Assembly (NCBI GenBank): GCA_027475525.1
Contig: JAMWFC010000108.1
Span: 1,811 to 65,810, forward strand
DNA length: 64,000 bases
Source: Macrolepiota albuminosa
Lineage: Eukaryota; Basidiomycota; Agaricomycetes; Agaricales; Agaricaceae
Reading direction: 5' to 3'
Within the stretch, counting starts at the first letter, position 1. Each line of letters opens with the position of its first letter. Positions 56,885 to 64,000 of the stretch are shown piece by piece. Below the pieces are notes generated by a model. That model saw only the letters and a program-made list of their open reading frames with translations. It was not told the origin of the DNA and made no database searches. The translations under genes and the position numbers were made by a program.

Positions 56885-57346
56885 TCAAGCGCGCTCGGGT
56901 CGATCAGGGTTGCGGAAGCATCGGCCGGGCGGGTGTGGCGCGTGTCTGAGACCGGCAGTGGTAGTTCGGCCCTTTGTACTTGTTCCGAGGAATGTTTGGG
57001 GGTCGATCGGGGGCCTTGCGGTCTCGGACGGGCAGGGATGATGCATGCGTGGGGGGCGTGGCAGTCGTCCCGGGGGTGTCGGGCGTCGGGTCGCTTCCTA
57101 GAGCCCGGAGGTGCACGGCGGTCGAGGGGTGGTCTTCGGGCCCCGGGAAGGTCATGGTGAGCGTCCTCCAATCGATGTCGGGGTTCGTGTCGCGCAGCCA
57201 GGGTAGCCCCAGCACCATCGGGGTCGATTCGTGAAGTCGCGTGACCAGGAAGTCGGAAGTGAACTCGTAGTTGTTGTCCAGGGTCACGCGTCCTGAGTGA
57301 GACCTTTGGATGGGGCCGGAGGAGGAGGGGGTGCCGTCGAGGCGTT

Positions 57347-57500
57347 GCAGGCGGAGGGGCTGGTCGAGGGAGTCGTGGGGGAGGTCGAGGGCGTCGCTGA
57401 TGAAAACCCTGGTGGCTCCGCTTGCAGGCGGAGGGGCTGGTCGAGGGAGTCGTGGGGGAGGTCGAGGGCGTCGCTGATGAAAACCCTGGTGGCTCCGCTG
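57347..57500. repeat. 77-bp duplication in protease 2 of C
   Basis: Exact copies start at 57347 and 57424, immediately beside the second DSG box. Confidence 0.85.
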
Positions 57501-58053
57501 TCGATAAGGGCCGATATCGGTCCTGGGGCGCCGTCCAGCCTGGCATTGACAACGAAGGATCAGGACGAACAAGACTGGAGTCCGGGGGGTGGTGGGGGCT
57601 TGTCCGGGGGGTCCTTCGGAGTTGGGTTCGAGGGGTGGGGGATGTCGAAGGGGAGTTGCTGGTCGTCGGGGGTCGGGTCCCGGGTCAGGCGAAGGGTGAG
57701 GTGCCGCCAATCGATGCGGGGGTTAGTGTCCCGGAGCCACGGGAGCCCTAAGACCAGGGGTGCGGAAGGGTGAAGTTTGGTCACCAACATCCGGAGGGTG
57801 TGAGTCTGTCCGTTGGCGAAAGTGACAGGCATACGCATGAAGTGAGTGATGTCCCCTGCTGTAGAGGCGTCTCCGTCGAAGAGGCAGAGCCGTACCGGGA
57901 CCGGGAGTCGCTGGGCGGGTTCCGGGGCAAGGGTAGAGTAGAGGCGTCTCCGTCGAAGAGGCAGAGCCGTACCGGGACCGGGAGTCGCTGGGCGGGTTCC
58001 GGGGCAAGGGTAGACCATGCTTTGTTGATGAAGTTGTCGGTGGCGCCGCTGTC
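57494..58053 (-). other. Tandem retropepsin-like domains of element C
   Basis: Two DSGAT active-site boxes, each followed by an (I/V)LGLPWLRDTNP-type box, in one reading frame. The copies differ in sequence, so they are not the 77-bp artefact, and element A has the same arrangement (its first active site is lost). One unit could pair with the other. Confidence 0.8.
57861..58014. repeat. 77-bp duplication in protease 1 of C
   Basis: Exact copies at 57861-57937 and 57938-58014. Element A lacks it at the matching place. Confidence 0.88.
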
Positions 58054-58250
58054 GACGAGGGTGTTGAGGGGAGTTCCAGAGGGGGTGAGGCGGGTTTTGA
58101 GGAGGAGGGAGTGCGAAGAGTGGGAGGGTAGATAAGCCGTGAGGGTGTCCTGTATGAGTGTCGTAGAGCGAAGATGTGAGACCGGGGCAGAGAAGACGTC
58201 GGGGTTGATTCTGCGATTTAGGGCGTCTTCCGGGTCTAAATCGCCGGGTC

Positions 58251-58260
58251 GTTTTTCAAA
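58251..58260 (-). promoter_or_regulatory. Possible -1 frameshift site between gag and pol
   Basis: On the minus strand TTTGAAAAAC lies in the gag/pol overlap, in the phase in which tRNAs on AAA-AAC could slip back to GAA-AAA. The -1 frame continues directly into the protease-containing open frame. A downstream RNA structure was not evaluated. Confidence 0.35.
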
Positions 58261-58543
58261 TACTCGTAGGTGGCGTCTTCCCCTTCGAAGGTCCCGGTGG
58301 CACGTCCCATGACCTGTTGTTTGGGGCACTCGGAGATGAAATGATCTTTCTCACCACAGAGTATGCAGACATCCTCCCTTCTCCGTCGTTCCTGCACATC
58401 CGTCGGGACTTTGATCCAGGGTCGTCCCTTCTTTTGAAGCCGGTTGGCTCGGAGGGCCTCCTCGTCCTGTTCGTCGTCAAAGTCGAGGTCTTCGGGGTCT
58501 TCCGGGGGTTCCTCGGGGCTTGGCACGTTGCCCGGGTCGTGGG

Positions 58544-58697
58544 CGGCCACGGCGGCGTTGAGTTGGGCCTGGGGGCGGGCGCCGCTGCTGGGGTTAGCAT
58601 TGGGCGGGCCGCGACTCACGCGGCCACGGCGGCGTTGAGTTGGGCCTGGGGGCGGGCGCCGCTGCTGGGGTTAGCATTGGGCGGGCCGCGACTCACC
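58544..58697. repeat. 77-bp duplication in gag of C (C-terminal part)
   Basis: Exact copies start at 58544 and 58621. It separates the capsid frame from the zinc-knuckle frame. Confidence 0.88.
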
Positions 58698-59760
58698 GGG
58701 GGTCGGCCACCAGGGAACGCGGGGGGACCGGGGTTTCGACCTTGGGGGTTGGGGGTTTCGCCGGAGGGCCAAGGGGGTCCTCCTCTAGGGTTCCAGGGGG
58801 GTTGGGAATTCGAATACTCGCTGCGGTCTTTCCAATAGCGTTGGTCGATCTGCATGACGAGGGCCTTGTACCCGTCGTAGGAGGGTTGTTTTGGGGCAAG
58901 TCGGAGGACGTCCTTGATACGTTGTGGGAGGGCGCGGCGGAGGGCGTACCGGAGGGCGCTGTAATTCCAACCTGTCTCGTAAGCTTCCTTTTCAAAACGT
59001 ACGATGAAGGTAGTGAAACGTTCTTCAGAGCGCATCCGGAGGTTGAAGAGGTTGTCCTCGGCCTCGGCCACGGTGTCGTATATCCCGAATTTCCCGGAGA
59101 ACTCGTCGACGAAGGCTTGCCAGCGAGCGAGTGCCGGGTTGTTGGGATCAAACTGGATGAGGGCCGTGTAGTGATCGAAGGCGATCCCCTGGAGGTACGA
59201 CGCGGCAAAGGCCACCCGGGAGCTGTCAACCTGAAACGTGAGCGGCTTTGCCTGAAACGTATTGAGACACTGAGTGAGGAAGGTACGCCATTTTTGGGGG
59301 TCCCGGCCCGTGAAAGCGTCGGGCTTTTGAATGTCCAGTCGTCCTTCGCGGGCGAGGGCGTCGCGAGCGTCGTCCGGTCCGGCAGCGTTGCGGGGAGGGG
59401 GGCCAGCATTGTAATAGTAGTAGTAGTGATTACCCCCCCCCTCCTTGAGGAGGAAAAGCACCAAGGGCGGGGCCCCACCCGCCGGGAGGTCCTCCTCCAG
59501 GTGGTTCACCTGGGGGTCCACGCCCGGGAGGCCCGTTGTCCCAAGGGGGTTCGTTCCTGCCAGGAGGGGGCCCGGGTCTCCACGCAGGGAGTGGCGGAGG
59601 TGGAGGGCCTGGGGGTCGTCCTCGAGGTTCAGCTGGGGGTGGCGGAGGTGGTCGGGGAGGGTTCGGCGGTGTCGGGTCGGGCGGAGGGGGGTTAGGTGCT
59701 GGGTCGGGTGCCGGGTTGCGCGGGGGACGTTCAATCCGGGAGGGTCGGGCTTGCATCAGG

Positions 59761-59914
59761 GGTCGCGGGGGGTTCCGTAGGTCGAAGTGGGGTGGCGGAT
59801 CGCGGCGGAAGTTGCGTTCCGGAGGGCTTGCATCGGGGGTCGCGGGGGGTTCCGTAGGTCGAAGTGGGGTGGCGGATCGCGGCGGAAGTTGCGTTCCGGA
59901 GGGGCCGGGGCTGA
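59761..59914. repeat. 77-bp duplication in the Pro-rich linker of gag
   Basis: Copies start at 59761 and 59838 and are identical over the part checked. Confidence 0.82.
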
Positions 59915-60590
59915 GGGAGGGGGCGGTACCGGGACGGGCGCGGGGGCAGGACGCGGTTCGTTGTTGCCATGCGTGAGCTCGTCGATGTAGCACAGCGTGT
60001 CGTCCGTGCTAGGGGTGTCTGCGCGGGGTCTACCAGGGTTTGCCGGGGCCGGGGGTCGGGCATTGTCTGTTCGTGGGAGGGGTTCCAGGGGTCTTTGAGG
60101 CTGTCCCCAGGTCTCGAAGGTACTAGGAACGGAGTTAGCCCTGCGGCGAGTTGACAAGCCTACTGTGTGGGCAGCGGGTTGATCGAAGAGGCCTCCCGTC
60201 GGGTTGAGGGACCGCAGTATGGCTGAGGCGTTCTGCTGTTCTTCCCGTTGTTGTTGCTCCGGAGTGGGGACCGTGGGGGCTGCTGGGACTGCTGGGGCCG
60301 GTTCCGGGGGTTCCCGTCGAATGTGAATCGAGCGACCTGGGTCCGCGGGGTCGTTGAGGGGCCGAGGGGAGGGGGACACGTGGACTTCGTCGAGCAGTTG
60401 CTGTAATTCTTCCCGGAGGATTGTATTGCGCCTATACTTTACCATGGTTTGCTCCGGGAGTTCTCCTCGCGTGAGGCGATCCCCGAATTCGACCAGGCAG
60501 TGAGCCCATTCCTCCGGAGTGCCTTCGAAGTCGTCGTGTCCGAATTCCACGAGCAGCGTCCTTGTCCGTTGCGCGAAGTTCTCTGGTGAG

Positions 60591-60744
60591 ATCCTGAGGG
60601 AGCGGAGTACCTCGTCCCGTTGCCGTTCATACTCCTTGAGGCGTCGTCATCCCATTGGCGAGGGGAGATCCTGAGGGAGCGGAGTACCTCGTCCCGTTGC
60701 CGTTCATACTCCTTGAGGCGTCGTCATCCCATTGGCGAGGGAGG
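60591..60744. repeat. 77-bp duplication in the N-terminal part of gag
   Basis: Exact copies start at 60591 and 60668. After removal, the frame runs from the Pro-rich N-terminus into the Arg/Glu-rich segment apart from one TGA. Confidence 0.85.
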
Positions 60745-61207
60745 GGTTTGAGCGGGTGGAGCGGCGGCCAGGTAATGACGAGGGGGGTAGTTGGGGTAGG
60801 GGGGTCCTCGGGGTTCTCGGGGTTGGGGGACGGGGCGCTGATAACCGTAGTAGGGGGTGGGTGCAAAGGGGCCCTCGCTGGGGGGAATCGGGCGAGGTCC
60901 ACTGGGTACAGGTGGGGTCTCTGGCAGGCCCCCGGGGATGCTCCGGTACGAGGGGACCTCCACGGGTCGTGCCATGGCTAAGTTGGGCGGAGGGGCCCAG
61001 CTGGCTGAGGGCCCCAGGTCGTAGAGGGACGGGTCGGGGGCCCAGTGGCGGTGGAGATATGGAGGTTCGTACGGGAGAGGTGGGTAGACGGGGCGGGGGG
61101 TCTGCGCGGAGTAGTGGTCGGGTACCGGGCGTCCGTAAGGGTCGGTCTGGTACCCCGTGGGGTAGTAAGTGTGAGTATACGTAGCCATCAAGAACGGCGT
61201 AAGGAGA

Positions 61208-61220
61208 GAGTCTTGATATT
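61208..61220 (-). promoter_or_regulatory. Self-primer binding site of element C
   Basis: The 13 bases directly after the 5' LTR read TAATATCAAGACT on the minus strand. They are the perfect complement of AGTCTTGATATTA inside the LTR (61676-61664), about 28 nt after the TATA-like box, where transcription should start. This is the arrangement of Tf1/sushi elements, in which the mRNA 5' end folds back to prime reverse transcription. Confidence 0.82.
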
Positions 61221-62017
61221 ATGTCAGGTTCCGCTGAGTCGGGGGCTTTCCGGGAAAGCAACGCCCTTACGATGCGGACTTGACCTATGAATACTCGGGT
61301 GTCTGGAACTCCGGGGCTAGGACTCCGGGGTTCAAGATGAGGACAGGGGTAATCCTGGGAGAGGGGACTAGAGTCCGGGAGTTTTGGGTTGGGGGTGGCT
61401 GAGAGTTAGAGGGGGTCGGACAGGGGTAATCCCGGGAGAGGGGACTAGAGTCCGGGAGTTTTGGGTTGGGGGTGGCTGAGAGTTAGAGGGGGTCGAGTCG
61501 TGAACCAGAGGTTCTAAGACGAGACCAAGTTAGTAAATCAAGAGTCGCAAAGTGCGTACCAAAACTTAGAGCACGCGAATACTTAGGCATGCCAGTCGAA
61601 GCGTACCAATCAAGGCGTACCAGTCAAGCAAAGGGCACGCAATATCCAAGTAAGCAAAGTATGTAATATCAAGACTACCGAATACAACAGGGAGCTACAC
61701 TATAAGTACTACGGGGCCAGGTCTCGGGGTTCCGGGATGTCTGGGATGGGTTCCGGGGGTCATTGAGTAGCGGCAGGGGCTGTATACCGGGATCGCGCGT
61801 GTGGGGCGCGCGATCAATTGGCGCGGATGGAGCCGTGATGCGTGATGCGTGATGGCCGGCACGAGTCGCGTGATCTGATCGTTGATCGGGGCTGGTGACG
61901 GCTGATGGCGGTCCTTGATGCGCGTGATGGCGGTGTCAGCGGTCGTGATGGTGGGGCGTGTCCTGTGGGGTCGGAGGGAGGGTCCCGGGGTGGGCCCGGA
62001 GGGGAGGGGTCGTGACA
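61221..62017 (-). mobile_element. 5' LTR of element C
   Basis: The right-hand LTR is the upstream LTR of this minus-strand element. It is longer than its partner because of a 77-bp duplication (one mismatch) from 61341. Confidence 0.93.
61664..61707 (-). promoter_or_regulatory. Predicted promoter and transcript start of element C
   Basis: On the minus strand ACTTATAGTGTAG is followed about 28 nt after TATA by AGTCTTGATATTA. The same pair occurs in the family I LTRs at 8883, 17084, 29999 and 50402, so both box and start sequence are conserved. Confidence 0.65.
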
Positions 62018-64000
62018 GTCAGTGCCTTAGCGACAATCGGAAACAGCAACGCTACAACCGCTTTGGGTCCATCACGCTAAACAACCGGGAATCTCGCTAC
62101 AGTCAGCCCAAGCTAGAGCTCTATGGACTCTTCAAAGCCTTCCGGTCGCTAAAGATGTATTTGATTGGCGTGCGAAATCTTATTGTTGAAGTCGACGCTA
62201 GGTACATCAAAGGCATGCTGCAGAATCCCGATATCCAGCCATCCGCTAGTATGAACTGGTGGGTAGTCACTATCCTCATGTTTCACTTTGAGTTGGTACA
62301 TGTCAAGAGCTCTTTCCATGGACCAGATGGACTCTCTAGGCAACCACGGCAGCCTGGCGACCCGGCAGTGGATCCACAGGCAGATAGCAATTTCGAGGAC
62401 TGGATCGACCAATTACATGGTTTTGTGCACCTCATACAACAGCCTATCCCCTTATTACGACGGCAACAGCCTACCAGTATCCTTTTACATCCCATTGTCC
62501 CTTACCGCCCTGAAACCTTTAGCGCACCTCTCACATTCTACATAGCAAGCATTCTTGAACAAGACTTGCCTCCAGTAAAAGTCGTACAAGAACCCCATCC
62601 GCTAAGAGAAGACAGCAGAAACCTGACCTACAACGCCGTTCCCCAATCTGCCAAGGCAAAGGCAGAAGACAGTCATCTATTAATAGTTGAACGATGGATA
62701 CAAGACCTTAAGCAACCCGCAGACCTTACCGACGAACAATACACGACCTTTATCCAATATGCCACCCACTTCTTCTTTACCGACAACCGCCTTTGGAGAC
62801 GAAATTGTGATGGCGCTCACAAGCTAATCATCAAGCCAGAAAGTCGCTTATGAGTCCTGCGCGCCATGCATGATGAACTAGGACATAGAGGTTTGTATGC
62901 TACCTGAGCCTCTTTGTTAGAACAATTCTGGTGGCCACACGTTAGTGCCGGCATCGCCTGGTACATTAGGACTTGCCACTTTTGTCAAGTTCAACAGACA
63001 CGCCAAGTGCTTATCCCGCCAACCGTTGCAACACCAGCTCCCCTCTTCAGCAAAATTTATGTTGATACCATGCATATGCCCAAATCTGGTCACTACAAGT
63101 ACATCATCATTCAAGGTCATTGCTTGCTAATCCACTGGCCTGAATTTCGAATGCTTCAGAGAGAAAATATGGAGGCGGTTGTCAAGTGGCTATTTGAGGA
63201 CGTCATTTGCTGTTGGGGAGCACTAAGAGAAATCGTCACGGATAACGGTGTGCCAATTATCAAAGCGCTAACATATCTCGCCAAGAAATACAACATTCAT
63301 CACATTCGAGTATCTGGCTACAACAAGCGTGCCAATGGCCTGGTAGAGAGACCCCACTTTGACGTTCGGCAAGCGCTCTTCAAGGCAGTCGATGGCGACG
63401 GGTCTCGTTGGAGTGAGGCAACATATTCAGTATTTTGGTCAGAAAGAGTTACCATTCATAAGTGCATGGGTTGTTCTCCCTATTACACGGCTACTGGCAC
63501 CCACCCTTTACTTCCTGCCGACATTACAGAAGCAACCTACCTTCAGCCAGCACCTAACAGTATCTTAGCAACTACTGATCTGATCACCAGACAAGCCATT
63601 GATCTACAGCGAAGGAAGGAAGATTTAGAGCGACTCCACGAGGTAGTCTTTAGCGCCCGTCGCCAAGCAGCCCTGCGATTCGAAACCGAGCATAGCGCTA
63701 CTATCAAGGATTACAACTTCCCGAGAGGAGCACTAGTACTTATGCGCAACTCCAAAATTGAAACCTCATACAATAAGAAAATGCGCCCACGCTATTTGGG
63801 ACCTTTGGTAGTTATCTCTCGTAACCGTGGAGGCGCTTACATGCTCTGTGAATTAGATGGTTCAGTACTGCATCGACCTGTTGCCACCTTTCGCTTAGTG
63901 CCATACCTCGCTAGAGAACACATTGACTTGCCGCTGGAAGTGCTAGATATCAACACCACTAAACTTAGGGAACTTGAAGAAACTGACTTATTGGATGATG
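62018..64000 (+). pseudogene. pol: Pol of element D, right part (RNase H end and integrase)
   Basis: Resumes at the duplicated GTCAG with the RNase H of element D and continues collinear with element B through the integrase (zinc region, VDTMHMP, TDNG, LVERPH) to near the C-terminus at the window edge. Stops at 62851 and near 62906 are CGA in B. The zinc region and catalytic acids are still readable. Confidence 0.88.

Larger units (their letters stand above)
53391..58329 (-). pseudogene. pol: Pol polyprotein of element C with two proteases and chromodomain
   Basis: Order from 58329 down: retropepsin-like domain 1 (DSG at 58053-58045, then VLGLPWLRDTNP); domain 2 (DSG at 57502-57494, again VLGLPWLRDTNP); linker; RT with YLDD at 55929-55918; RNase H; integrase (HHCC zinc region, exact D-X35-E, GQTERVNQ); and a C-terminal chromodomain (about 53590-53430, [13 protein letters not shown]). 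The first two catalytic Asp residues are 158 codons apart once the 77-bp duplication is removed. Breaks: TGA between the proteases and TGA near 56309 in RT (CAA Gln in element A), plus one deleted base near 56935. The last 632 codons are open. The frame is -1 relative to gag, overlapping it at 58329-58236. The chromodomain is known in chromoviruses to direct insertion to marked chromatin. Confidence 0.9.
58236..61188 (-). pseudogene. gag: Gag polyprotein of element C
   Basis: Starts at ATG 61188 (MATYTHTYYPTGYQTDPYG) and ends at TAG 58236 after a zinc knuckle CILCGEKDHFISEC (CX2CX4HX4C, about 58370-58330). A long Pro/Tyr-rich N-terminal part and a Pro/Gly-rich linker precede the capsid region (about 59330-58820, DAFTGRDPQKWRTFLTQC, typical of retrotransposon Gag). 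Three 77-bp duplications (58544, 59761, 60591) interrupt it artificially. A TGA near 60655 and a frame change at the C run near 59440 remain. At 58260-58251 the Gag frame contains TTTGAAAAAC just before its stop, where a -1 slip would enter Pol. Gag builds the particle. Confidence 0.85.
50402..62017 (-). mobile_element. Element C: complete family I gypsy chromovirus
   Basis: Both LTRs (50402-51122 and 61221-62017), the primer-binding site, gag, two proteases, RT, RNase H, integrase, chromodomain, polypurine tract and an antisense gene are present, with the 5-bp target duplication GTCAG at 50397-50401 and 62018-62022. It is inserted in reverse into pol of element D. After discounting 77-bp duplications, the damage I can see is three in-frame TGA codons, a one-base deletion near 56935 and a frame change at a C run near 59440, so it is recent but probably no longer active by itself. 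Confidence 0.95.
43994..64000 (+). mobile_element. Element D: older family II gypsy, multiply interrupted, runs off the window
   Basis: Starts with an LTR (43994-44930) matching element B, then the same TGGAGCCCACC primer-binding site, gag from 45314, protease, and pol. Two family III solo LTRs sit in gag, and the complete family I element C sits in pol. Compared with B it has many C-to-T changes, stops and small deletions. Its 3' LTR lies beyond the window. Confidence 0.92.

Noticed and set aside
58640..59695. A 351-codon plus-strand open frame opposite gag of element C
   Set aside because: It mirrors the capsid and linker coding strand, is Gly/Arg/Val-rich in antisense and is disrupted by the same artefact, so it is taken as a shadow frame.
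878..61494. The 77-bp repeats as a CRISPR-like or satellite system
   Set aside because: Each is a single pair with its own sequence, with no shared repeat or spacers, so it is neither an array nor a satellite.

Overview
The window looks like a retrotransposon-rich stretch of a filamentous fungal genome, most probably a basidiomycete of the Agaricomycetes type. The evidence is short GT-AG introns in multi-exon genes, an F-box gene of a style common in that group, Ty3/gypsy elements with a chromodomain integrase, and a decayed LINE. Host sequence is AT-rich. The family I elements (see below) are visibly GC-rich.

Layout: 1-2640 AT-rich with no gene; about 2670-5950 a broken LINE (endonuclease, reverse transcriptase with FADD, C-terminal zinc region); about 6000-6420 a tRNA-like remnant and palindromic MITE-like repeats; 7105-8426 (-) and 17822-19445 (+) two unrecognised host genes, separated by LTR sequence. 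Between them lie a family I solo LTR (8883-9718), a family III solo LTR (10092-10590) and a 5'-truncated decayed family I element (10591-17807). A nearly intact family II gypsy element fills 20053-32314 (TSD ACGT), with a family I solo LTR (29999-30802) inside it. 32400-42000 is host and repeat DNA with a small multi-exon gene (33563-34178), an F-box gene (36435-38128) and a decayed paralogous copy of 32.4-34.2 kb at 40.3-41.7 kb. From 43994 to the window end runs an older family II element. It was hit by two family III LTRs (TSDs GGCAC and GTTCC) and by a complete family I element in reverse orientation (50402-62017, TSD GTCAG).

How the elements work: family I is a Tf1/sushi-like chromovirus (Gag with CCHC knuckle, two retropepsin-like domains in tandem, RT with YLDD, RNase H, DD35E integrase, chromodomain). 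Its primer-binding site is a perfect 13-nt complement of the predicted 5' end of its own transcript, so it probably primes itself. Family II has Gag with an unusual knuckle, DSGS protease, RT with FIDD, RNase H, DD35E integrase and no chromodomain. Its primer-binding site looks tRNA-type. Both families carry, between pol and the 3' LTR and on the opposite strand, a spliced gene for a Zn2Cys6-like, NLS-bearing, coiled-coil protein. In both, an intron ends exactly at the first zinc-ligand cysteine. This shared antisense gene and the tandem protease are the most interesting biology in the window.

Caution on the assembly: 38 direct tandem duplications with a period of exactly 77 bp are scattered over host and element DNA alike. 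That is the fingerprint of unmerged k=77 contig overlaps, and these duplications account for several of the apparent frameshifts. Separately, most premature stops in older elements are CGA to TGA changes, as expected from deamination of methylated CpG.
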